DNA of 14,894 nt from an uncultured Thalassospira sp. (lineage in GTDB: Bacteria > Pseudomonadota > Alphaproteobacteria > Rhodospirillales_A > Thalassospiraceae), in contig CAMPHD010000038.1 of NCBI GenBank assembly GCA_946885765.1, positions 1 through 14,894 of the forward strand. The letters run 5' to 3'. Positions 1 through 5,604 of this stretch are shown piece by piece. The stretch's first letter is position 1, and each line of letters begins with the position of its first letter. The notes below the pieces were generated by a model, which worked only from the letters and a program-made list of their open reading frames with translations, was not told the DNA's origin and did not search any database. Position numbers and translations under genes: made by a program.

Positions 1-513
1 ATCCAGAACAACCGCAACCGCATGAATCACCGATGCAATGCGCACCGCATTCTGAACGGTTTCTTTTTTGATCCCGGCGGTTTTCAGAACTTTCTCGTGG
101 CTGTCGATGCACATGCCGCAGCCGTTGATCGCGGAAACCGCAAGCGAGAACAGCTCGAAATCGGCCTTATCAATGCCCGGCTTGCCGATGATGTTCATGC
201 GCAGGCGTGCGGGCATGGTGGCATATTCGGGTTCGGACACAAGGTGCGTGAAACGATAATAGATATTGTTCATACCCATGATCGCAGCCGCACCCTTGGC
301 TGCCTGAAACGCTTCGTCGCCAAGCTTGGTTTTGGCTTCGGCGGCAACGGCTTTCAGAAGCTTTGCGTTGCGCGATGCATAGGCGCACGCAAGCGCGGTA
401 CCGTAAACCTGCTGATCGGTCATGCCCGGATTGTTGGCAAGACTGCTGAGGTTCAGCTTCAGATCCTTGGCATAGTCCGGCATGACGTCTTTGATTTCGG
501 AAACGGAAGACAT
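1..513 (-). CDS. ahpD: Alkyl hydroperoxidase AhpD, C-terminus cut by window edge
   Basis: AhpD is a CxxC thiol reductase of the carboxymuconolactone decarboxylase fold. In mycobacteria it passes electrons from lipoylated dehydrogenase components to AhpC. The 171 visible residues run off the left edge; the Mycobacterium tuberculosis protein is 177 residues, so only a few are missing. The active site is visible as NGCGMCIDSHEKVLK, with Cys132 and Cys135, His139 three residues on, and an upstream Glu120. This matches the known Glu/Cys/Cys/His set (118/130/133/137 in M. tuberculosis) with a constant offset of two. The residue between the cysteines that is His in M. tuberculosis is Met134 here. 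The start follows an AAGGGGA Shine-Dalgarno sequence. The gene lies 158 bases downstream of ahpC on the same strand, so the two probably form one unit. No ahpF is present in the window. Confidence 0.93.
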   Translation of the reverse strand, partial: MSSVSEIKDVMPDYAKDLKLNLSSLANNPGMTDQQVYGTALACAYASRNAKLLKAVAAEAKTKLGDEAFQAAKGAAAIMGMNNIYYRFTHLVSEPEYATMPARLRMNIIGKPGIDKADFELFSLAVSAINGCGMCIDSHEKVLKTAGIKKETVQNAVRIASVIHAVAVVLD

Positions 514-671
514 TGAAGCATCCCCTTTTGACTGAAGAATGAAATTCAAAACTGAAAAATGCCCGCAGCCATCGCGTACACCGCAAGCCTTGCGGGTACC
601 TGGATTAATTTCACCGATGGACAAGGAGCGGATCCGGGCAAAAGCCCGGATCCAAATCGGTCTGGAAAACC
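514..671 (-). other. ahpC-ahpD intergenic region with two hairpins
   Basis: This spacer is long for a two-gene operon and holds two dyads. The first, at 630-653, has perfect 10-bp arms (GGATCCGGGC and GCCCGGATCC) around an AAAA loop. It starts 18 bases after the ahpC stop. It has no T tract on either strand, so it is more likely an mRNA-stabilising or processing hairpin than a terminator. The second, at 576-599, has GTAC plus CCGCAA pairing with TTGCGG plus GTAC, with one bulged A and a 3-base loop. T-rich sequence follows at a distance on the minus strand. Together they could lower ahpD expression relative to ahpC. That role is inferred; the dyads are read directly. Confidence 0.5.
630..653. 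terminator. Perfect 10-bp hairpin after ahpC (no T tract)
   Basis: Arms GGATCCGGGC (630-639) and GCCCGGATCC (644-653) flank an AAAA loop. The position just after the ahpC stop suggests a weak terminator, or a 3' end stabiliser between ahpC and ahpD. The missing T run argues against efficient intrinsic termination. Confidence 0.45.
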
Positions 672-1199
672 TTAAAGGGTTGCTTCACCCTGGTTCCAGT
701 TGCACGGGCAGAGCTCGTCGGTCTGCAGCGCGTCAAGAATACGCAGGGCTTCCTGCGGGTTACGACCAACCGAAAGGTCGTTGACCTGAACGTGACGAAT
801 GATGTTGTCCGGATCGATGATGAAGGTCGCGCGCAAAGCAACGCCTTCGCCTTTGGCCAGAACACCAAGCGCGTTCGAGAGTTCTTTTTTCTCGTCAGCC
901 AGCCAGACGAACGGGCTGTCGCCCAGGTCTTCGTGGTGGGTACGCCATGCGGCATGGACGAAATCGGTATCGGTCGAGCAACCAAGCAGAACCGCATCAC
1001 GGTCTTCGAAGTCACCGTTCAGTTCACCGTAACCAACGATCTCGGTCGGGCAAACAAAGGTGAAGTCTTTCGGCCAGAAGAACAGGATCTTCCATTTGCC
1101 TTCATAGGACTTGTCGGTAACCGGTGCGAAGCTATCCGGGGTTTTGCCCGAAACGCCGGTAAGATTGAATTCAGGAAGCGTATCGCCAACTGTAAGCAT
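672..1199 (-). CDS. ahpC: Peroxiredoxin AhpC, three-cysteine mycobacterial type
   Basis: AhpC is a cytoplasmic thiol peroxidase that reduces hydrogen peroxide, organic peroxides and peroxynitrite. The protein has 175 residues, short for AhpC/Prx1. The peroxidatic Cys50 lies in the conserved DFTFVCPTE segment. The C-terminus carries LCPCNW with Cys164 and Cys166, the paired resolving cysteines of the M. tuberculosis AhpC subgroup (DELCxCNW). This subgroup is reduced by AhpD rather than AhpF, which fits the ahpD gene next door. The start is preceded by TTAGGAGTAACC, a good Shine-Dalgarno sequence. The gene diverges from oxyR, so peroxide-responsive activation by OxyR is expected. Family and subgroup are clear from sequence; the electron route is inferred from homologues. 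Confidence 0.96.
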   Translation of the reverse strand: MLTVGDTLPEFNLTGVSGKTPDSFAPVTDKSYEGKWKILFFWPKDFTFVCPTEIVGYGELNGDFEDRDAVLLGCSTDTDFVHAAWRTHHEDLGDSPFVWLADEKKELSNALGVLAKGEGVALRATFIIDPDNIIRHVQVNDLSVGRNPQEALRILDALQTDELCPCNWNQGEATL

Positions 1200-1238
1200 T
1201 ATGGTTACTCCTAACCTTGGTTAAAAACTATCCTTTGG

Positions 1239-1257
1239 ACGGCCCCCGACAGGCCGT
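1239..1257 (-). other. Hairpin in the ahpC upstream region
   Basis: ACGGCC (1239-1244) and GGCCGT (1252-1257) form a perfect 6-bp stem with a 7-base loop, about 40 bases upstream of the ahpC start. Transcribed leftward it would sit in the ahpC leader, followed by a T5 run at 1222-1226 on the minus strand. It could be an mRNA-stabilising 5' structure or a protein site; nothing here decides. Confidence 0.35.
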
Positions 1258-1283
1258 ATAAATTTTGTTCGCAAGTGCAATAA

Positions 1284-1313
1284 ATACACTCATTGCTGGC
1301 GATTTGTAGTCAA
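1284..1313 (-). promoter_or_regulatory. Candidate ahpC promoter
   Basis: On the minus strand TTGACT (1313-1308) is followed after 18 bases by GTGTAT (1289-1284). The -35 is good and the -10 weak, as expected for an activator-dependent promoter. The predicted OxyR site ends 19 bases upstream of the -35. This gives a leader of roughly 80 bases. Other AT-rich -10 options exist nearer the gene (around 1256-1262), so the call is tentative. Confidence 0.3.
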
Positions 1314-1331
1314 ATGAACTAACTAAGACCA

Positions 1332-1368
1332 ATAGAATTAATCTCGATGTTCGATAGGAAAAATTTAT
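1332..1368 (+). promoter_or_regulatory. Predicted OxyR operator over the oxyR start
   Basis: The OxyR consensus is four tetranucleotides ATAG, CTAT, ATAG, CTAT, each separated by 7 bases. Here the register gives ATAG at 1332-1335, CTcg at 1343-1346, ATAG at 1354-1357 and tTAT at 1365-1368, which is 13 of 16 matches with exact spacing. A LysR-type T-N11-A core, ATC-N9-GAT at 1341-1355, lies inside it. The site covers the AGGAAA ribosome binding site and the first bases of oxyR, so bound OxyR should block its own gene. It lies upstream of the divergent ahpC. The match is read by eye; binding is inferred. Confidence 0.55.
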
Positions 1369-2290
1369 GGCTGCCCAACCCAGCATCAAGCAGCTCAAAT
1401 ATCTGGTCGCATTGTCGGAAACCGGCCATTTTGGCCGCGCTGCCGAGGCATGCTTTATCACACAGCCAAGCCTTTCCGCCGCTATCAGCGAGCTTGAAAA
1501 CCTGCTTGGCGCCCAGTTGGTGGAGCGAAACAAGCGTCAGGTCCTGATCACCCCGCTTGGCCGCGAGGTTGTTTCGCGGGCGCGAAATATTCTGCACGAA
1601 GTTGATGAACTGACCATGATGGCGCAGTCGGCAACCGAACCACTTTCAGGACCGATCAATTTTGGCGTGATCCCGACAATCGGCCCCTATCTTCTGCCCG
1701 ATGTCATGAACCGCCTTAAATCCGGTTTCCCGAAATTGCAGCCCTTCCTTCGCGAAGACCAGACAGCCAAGCTTGTCGAACTGCTGGCAGCCGGGAAACT
1801 CGACATCGCGCTGATTGCCCTGCCGATCGAGGAAAACTGGCTCGAAGAAATGGACCTGTTTGAAGACAGGTTCGTTTTTGCCTGCAGCCCCGACAATCCG
1901 CTGACGCGCAAAAAGAAAATCGATATCGCTGATATCAAGGATGAAAAGCTTCTGCTTCTTGAAGACGGTCATTGTCTGCGCGATCAGGCTCTCGAAGTCT
2001 GTCAGAAAGCTGGCTGGAGCAAATCCGCCGATTTCCAGGCCAACAGCCTGTCGACACTGGTTCAGATGGTCGTCGCCGGTATCGGTGCCACCCTGCTTCC
2101 AGAAATGTCACTAGAGGTCGAGGCGCGCCGACCCGACTCGCTTACTATTCTTCCGTTCCAGAACCCGGTTCCCGTTCGTCGTATCGGACTGGTCTGGCGG
2201 CGCAGTTCCGCACGTAAAAAAGAATTCCGCCAGTTGGGAACATATTTGCGCAACACGCTTGAAAGCTGCGAACGATCGCATGTCGCCTGA
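1367..2290 (+). CDS. oxyR: Hydrogen peroxide sensor and transcription regulator OxyR
   Basis: OxyR is a LysR-family regulator switched on by a disulfide formed under peroxide. The protein has 307 residues, close to the 305 of E. coli OxyR. The N-terminal winged helix-turn-helix covers about residues 4-62 (FGRAAEACFITQPSLSAAISELE is in pieces the usual LysR recognition region, residues 22-44). The effector domain follows from about residue 93. The redox pair is explicit: Cys203 and Cys212 in GHCLRDQALEVC, the same spacing as E. coli Cys199 and Cys208 (GHCLRDQ is shared). It reads away from ahpC across a 167-base divergent promoter region. A ribosome binding site AGGAAA precedes the ATG. Autorepression is likely from the operator over its start. 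The identification is strong because the cysteine signature separates OxyR from other LysR regulators. Confidence 0.95.
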   Translation: MAAQPSIKQLKYLVALSETGHFGRAAEACFITQPSLSAAISELENLLGAQLVERNKRQVLITPLGREVVSRARNILHEVDELTMMAQSATEPLSGPINFGVIPTIGPYLLPDVMNRLKSGFPKLQPFLREDQTAKLVELLAAGKLDIALIALPIEENWLEEMDLFEDRFVFACSPDNPLTRKKKIDIADIKDEKLLLLEDGHCLRDQALEVCQKAGWSKSADFQANSLSTLVQMVVAGIGATLLPEMSLEVEARRPDSLTILPFQNPVPVRRIGLVWRRSSARKKEFRQLGTYLRNTLESCERSHVA

Positions 2291-2342
2291 TTGCGGAGTG
2301 CCCGCTGCCTTTTGGGAAAGTCACGGGACCGGACGATAACCT

Positions 2343-3305
2343 ATGCTGCCAATCAAGGATAACAACCCGACAACCATCACCCCATGGGTGACATATGGCC
2401 TGATTGCCGTAAATGTCGTCGTGTTCCTGTTAACCGTATCCCTTGCACCGCAAAGCCAGTTTCAGGTCAATCTGCAATATGGTGCCATCCCGGCTATCCT
2501 GTTCGGGCATGCCCAATTGCCCCCGCAGCTTGCGGTTTTTCCACCGGGCTTTGAGTTCCTGTCGATCTTTAGCGCCATGTTCATGCATGGCGGCTGGATG
2601 CATATTGGCGGCAACATGTTGTACCTTTGGGTGTTCGGCAACAATGTCGAAGACGCCATGGGGCATTTCCGGTTTCTGGTGTTTTACCTTGTCTGCGGTA
2701 TTGCGGCCGCACTTGGTCATGGCCTGCTTGATACAACATCACAAATCCCGATGATCGGCGCATCCGGCGCGCTGGCAGGGGTGCTCGGTGCATATTTCCT
2801 GCTGTTTCCCAAGGCGCGGGTTCTGGTCTGGTTCTTCTGGGTGTTTATCTTTTACGTCCCGGCGGTTGCCGTCCTTGGCCTCTGGATCGGCATGCAGTTC
2901 GTTAATCTGTCGAGTGGGGCCGAACAGGGTGTTGCCATTCTGGCTCATATTGCCGGTTTCTTTGCCGGTTTGGCGCTGATCCCGTTTTTCAAATATCGCC
3001 ATATCCCACTTTGGCAAGGTGGCCCCAAACAGGTCCCGGTTTTTGGTGTCTATCGACCGGGGCGAAAGGGTAACACCACAAATACCGCCCCGCCCCCGTG
3101 GGCTGCGGCCTATGAGGCTGAACGCGCGGCGCGCCGCGAACGGATGAAACGCGCCGGGCGCGGACCATGGGGGCGTGCGGGCGAAACCAATGCCGACAAA
3201 TCCCCGTGGGGCCGTTATCAGCCCTCGAAACCGCAGCCGAAACCGGGCGTTGGCGTACCGAAAGTTACACGCTTGCATCGCAGAGACGATACCGACGATA
3301 CTTGA
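2343..3305 (+). CDS. Rhomboid family intramembrane serine protease
   Basis: Rhomboids cleave transmembrane substrates inside the membrane with a Ser-His dyad. The 320-residue protein has a first hydrophobic helix at about residues 15-34. The loop motif HIGGN follows (His87, Asn91, the oxyanion-side residues), then GASG with catalytic Ser141, and AHIAGFFAG with catalytic His202. About six transmembrane segments end near residue 216. The remaining hundred residues are a hydrophilic, Arg/Pro/Trp-rich tail containing PPWAA (251-255), GPWGR (274-278) and SPWGR (287-291); this tail is not part of the catalytic core. The start is the ATG just after the weak GGACCGGAC ribosome site. It follows oxyR by 52 bases and precedes adh by 32 bases. 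The substrate cannot be told from sequence. Confidence 0.92.
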   Translation: MLPIKDNNPTTITPWVTYGLIAVNVVVFLLTVSLAPQSQFQVNLQYGAIPAILFGHAQLPPQLAVFPPGFEFLSIFSAMFMHGGWMHIGGNMLYLWVFGNNVEDAMGHFRFLVFYLVCGIAAALGHGLLDTTSQIPMIGASGALAGVLGAYFLLFPKARVLVWFFWVFIFYVPAVAVLGLWIGMQFVNLSSGAEQGVAILAHIAGFFAGLALIPFFKYRHIPLWQGGPKQVPVFGVYRPGRKGNTTNTAPPPWAAAYEAERAARRERMKRAGRGPWGRAGETNADKSPWGRYQPSKPQPKPGVGVPKVTRLHRRDDTDDT

Positions 3306-3330
3306 CCCCGGATCATGAACCGGATCGGGG
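3306..3330 (+). promoter_or_regulatory. Hairpin that sequesters the adh Shine-Dalgarno
   Basis: CCCCG plus ATC (3306-3310 and 3312-3314, G3311 bulged) pairs with GATCGGGG (3323-3330) around an 8-base loop. The 3' arm contains the GGGG that serves as the ribosome binding site of the next gene at 3338. The stem begins one base after the rhomboid stop, so a ribosome finishing the rhomboid gene would open it. This points to translational coupling. A weak terminator is the alternative, but there is no T tract. Confidence 0.45.
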
Positions 3331-3337
3331 AACAACC

Positions 3338-4378
3338 ATGCGCGCTGCCTTTTTCACCGAATATCAAGGCCCAGTCGAAATTCAGAATCTTGAAGACCCG
3401 ACACCTGAAAATGGCGGCGTCGTTATCAAGGTCATGGCAACCGGCCTTTGCCGCAGCGACTGGCACGGCTGGATGGGCCATGATTCCGATGTGAAGCTTC
3501 CCCATGTTCCAGGCCATGAATTTTCCGGCACCATCGAAGCGGTTGGCAAGGATATCAAACGCTGGAAGGTGGGCGATCGGGTTACTGTCCCGTTCGTTTC
3601 AGGCTGCGGTCATTGCCCGGAATGCCACAGCGGCAATCATCAGGTCTGCGATCAGCAGTTCCAGCCGGGCTTTACCCATTGGGGAAGCTTTGCCGAATAT
3701 GTCGCGATTGACTATGCCGATACCAATCTGGTGCGCCTGCCCGACGAAATGGATTTCGCCACCGCCGCCAGCCTTGGCTGTCGTTTCGCGACCAGTTTCC
3801 GTGGCGTTATTGATCAGGGCAAAGTCAGTGCCGGTCAAATTGTTGCCGTGCATGGCTGCGGCGGTGTCGGACTTTCGGCGATCATGATTGCTGCCGCGAC
3901 CGGTGCGCGTGTTATCGCGGTTGATATCGACGATGCCAAGCTTGATCTTGCCCGCGAACTTGGCGCGATAGATATCTTGAACGCCAAAAACTGTGATGAT
4001 ATTCCGTCCGCGATCAAGGACCTGTCCGGCGGCGGGGCGCACGTCTCCATTGACGCGCTTGGCAGTACCATCACCAGTTTCAATTCGGTGTCATCTTTAC
4101 GCAAACGCGGCAAGCATATCCAGATCGGGCTTATGACCGGCGATCACGCCCATGCCCGGGTTCCAATGGACCGAATTGTCGCGCACGAACTTGAAATCCT
4201 TGGCAGTCACGGCATGCAGGCTTTTCGTTATGACGCGATGATCGACATGATCATGACCGGCAAACTCGCACCGCAAAAACTGATCAGGGATCGAGTCACC
4301 CTGGCCGTGGGCGCAACGGCCTTGATGAACATGGATAATTTCGTCAGTACCGGGGTGACCGTGATCGACCGCTTCTAA
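3338..4378 (+). CDS. Zinc-dependent NAD-type medium-chain alcohol dehydrogenase
   Basis: This 346-residue protein is a medium-chain dehydrogenase/reductase that oxidises alcohols or reduces aldehydes and ketones. Catalytic zinc ligands are visible as Cys38 (GLCRSDWHG), His60 with Glu61 (PGHEFSG) and Cys148 (SLGCRF). Structural zinc is held by Cys90, Cys93, Cys96 and Cys104 in [15 protein letters not shown]. The Rossmann motif GCGGVGLS lies at 173-180, and Asp196 at the end of the second strand (VIAVDID) favours NAD over NADP. The reading frame is open upstream to 3167, but that part overlaps the rhomboid gene. The ATG at 3338 has the GGGGA ribosome site and begins with the typical [12 protein letters not shown]. 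It is probably co-transcribed with the rhomboid gene. The natural substrate is not predictable. Confidence 0.92.
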   Translation: MRAAFFTEYQGPVEIQNLEDPTPENGGVVIKVMATGLCRSDWHGWMGHDSDVKLPHVPGHEFSGTIEAVGKDIKRWKVGDRVTVPFVSGCGHCPECHSGNHQVCDQQFQPGFTHWGSFAEYVAIDYADTNLVRLPDEMDFATAASLGCRFATSFRGVIDQGKVSAGQIVAVHGCGGVGLSAIMIAAATGARVIAVDIDDAKLDLARELGAIDILNAKNCDDIPSAIKDLSGGGAHVSIDALGSTITSFNSVSSLRKRGKHIQIGLMTGDHAHARVPMDRIVAHELEILGSHGMQAFRYDAMIDMIMTGKLAPQKLIRDRVTLAVGATALMNMDNFVSTGVTVIDRF

Positions 4379-4599
4379 CACCAAAATGGAATATGACAGG
4401 CACCCCGCACTCTCGCCACGCACTTTAGAATACTTATAATTTAAGACTGTTAACTTTTATCATATTCTTAGTTGAATACATTCCGGTTCGTCCTTACGTT
4501 CCTTGTGGGTATTTAAATAACTCACAAGAGAACACCGGCTTTCGCAGGGGATACAAAGTGCGAAAGAAACGGTTTCCAGCCTGCAAAGAGAGGGAACCG
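4379..4599 (+). promoter_or_regulatory. nap operon upstream region
   Basis: This 221-base AT-rich stretch separates adh from napE and must hold the nap promoter. A perfect TATAAT lies at 4435-4440, but no good -35 sits at the right distance. A second weak candidate is TTGAAT (4472-4477), 17 bases, TACGTT (4495-4500), which would start transcription inside the dyad at 4502-4528. I found no clear FNR site (TTGAT-N4-ATCAA) or paired NarL heptamers. The region shows no open frame of note apart from an upstream GTG extension of napE. Confidence 0.4.
4502..4528. promoter_or_regulatory. 27-base dyad upstream of napE, possible operator or leader hairpin
   Basis: Arms CTTGTGGGT (4502-4510) and ACTCACAAG (4520-4528) pair over 9 bp, with one G-U pair when read as RNA. 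The centre between them is ATTTAAATA. The AT core has the look of Rrf2-family sites such as NsrR, but the outer arms do not match the NsrR consensus, so no regulator is assigned. It lies 72 bases before the napE start. Confidence 0.4.
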
Positions 4600-4773
4600 A
4601 TGACAGATATTCAAACAATGGATTCCGGCACGCGGCGCAAGACCGAATTGCGCTGTTTCGTTTTGCTGGCCGTCGTCTTGGCCCCGGTACTGGCGGTTGC
4701 GCTGGTCGGTGGGCTTGGATTTTCAATCTGGATTTATCAGATGTTTGCCGGACCGCCTGGGCCGCCGATGTAA
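4600..4773 (+). CDS. napE: Periplasmic nitrate reductase accessory protein NapE
   Basis: NapE is a small inner-membrane protein found at the head of many nap operons; its exact role is not settled. The 57 residues have a charged N-terminus (TRRKTELRCF), one hydrophobic helix at about residues 18-46 and the ending YQMFAGPPGPPM, typical of the family. The ATG at 4600 is chosen because GAGGGA sits seven bases upstream and the length then fits NapE. A GTG at 4558 in the same frame would add 14 residues without a better ribosome site. It is the first gene of napEFDABC, with 18 bases to napF. Confidence 0.85.
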   Translation: MTDIQTMDSGTRRKTELRCFVLLAVVLAPVLAVALVGGLGFSIWIYQMFAGPPGPPM

Positions 4774-4791
4774 TATCGGGGAACGTTCGCC

Positions 4792-5319
4792 ATGTCATCC
4801 GCACCGAAACTTGCCAGTCGGCGTGCTTTTTTTTCCGGTCTGCGCGGCTTGAACGCAGACACGGGCGGAACTCAAACGCCAATGGTTATCCGACCTCCCT
4901 GGGCCTGGCAGTTTGATGAAAACTGCACCGCCTGTGGCGAATGCATTTCTGCCTGTCCGGAAAATATCATCGTCCCCGGCAAAGATGGTCTGCCGGAAAT
5001 CGACTTTGCAAAAGGCGAATGTACTTTCTGTAATGCCTGCGCGGATGCCTGCCCGGAGCCGGTTTTTGATCGTTCGGTTGCCACTCCTTGGCATCTTGAT
5101 ATTTCCGTCAGCAACACATGCTTTGCCGAAAACGGTGTCTATTGCCGTTCCTGCGGCGATGTCTGCCCCGAAAGTGCCATTCGCATTATCCCGCAGGTAG
5201 GTGGTCGCGCCCGCGTGCTGATCGATAATGATATTTGCACCGGATGCGGGGCTTGTTTTGCTGCATGTCCGGTTGATGCCATTTCAATCAAACCCGCCAC
5301 GGAGATAACCCATGGATGA
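4792..5319 (+). CDS. napF: Ferredoxin-type protein NapF
   Basis: NapF is a cytoplasmic iron-sulfur protein that interacts with NapA before export and is thought to help load its [4Fe-4S] cluster. The 175 residues contain four cysteine groups: Cys45/48/51/55, Cys77/80/83/87, Cys110/118/121/125 with a wider first gap, and Cys149/152/155/159. Each of the first, second and fourth has the CxxCxxCxxxCP ferredoxin spacing. The N-terminal SRRAFFSGLRG resembles a twin-arginine motif but lacks a hydrophobic export helix, as is usual for NapF. It overlaps napD by 8 bases, implying translational coupling. A GGGGAA ribosome site precedes the ATG. Confidence 0.95.
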   Translation: MSSAPKLASRRAFFSGLRGLNADTGGTQTPMVIRPPWAWQFDENCTACGECISACPENIIVPGKDGLPEIDFAKGECTFCNACADACPEPVFDRSVATPWHLDISVSNTCFAENGVYCRSCGDVCPESAIRIIPQVGGRARVLIDNDICTGCGACFAACPVDAISIKPATEITHG

Positions 5320-5563
5320 AAAAGTCGGTGTGATCTCCAGCATGATTATTCAATCACGCCCGGAAAACATGACCTCAATCAAAGCAGCACTTTCGCACAT
5401 GCCCGATACTGAAATCAGTGCCGATGACCCGTCCGGAAAAATCGTTGTTGTGATGGAAGCCGAAAACGACCGACAGCTCGCAGACGGCATGAAACAGATC
5501 AGTGACATCCCCGGTGTTCTGGGGGTTAACCTTGTTTTCCATCACAGTGAGAACGCCCAATAA
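5312..5563 (+). CDS. napD: NapA signal-peptide chaperone NapD
   Basis: NapD is a small cytoplasmic ferredoxin-fold protein that binds the NapA Tat signal peptide and holds back export until the cofactor is inserted. The 83 residues show the family pattern: [13 protein letters not shown] near the N-terminus, a middle segment [12 protein letters not shown], and the end [15 protein letters not shown]. It starts inside the end of napF and ends 41 bases before napA, directly beside its client. No odd features. Confidence 0.94.
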   Translation: MDEKVGVISSMIIQSRPENMTSIKAALSHMPDTEISADDPSGKIVVVMEAENDRQLADGMKQISDIPGVLGVNLVFHHSENAQ

Positions 5564-5604
5564 CAACCAGTAATCCGTCTGACTTTTGGCTCGAGGAAAT
5601 AAAA

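Noticed and set aside
22..516. 164-codon plus-strand frame opposite ahpD
   Set aside because: The opposite strand encodes AhpD with its CxxC active site; the plus frame is a shadow.
3167..3337. Extended N-terminus for the alcohol dehydrogenase
   Set aside because: It overlaps the end of the rhomboid gene in another frame, has no family match, and a well-placed ribosome site precedes the ATG at 3338.
4431..4454. NarL heptamer (TACTTAT) and FNR-like TTAAG-N4-TTAAC upstream of nap
   Set aside because: A single heptamer occurs often by chance, and the FNR-like match keeps only about half of the consensus bases.
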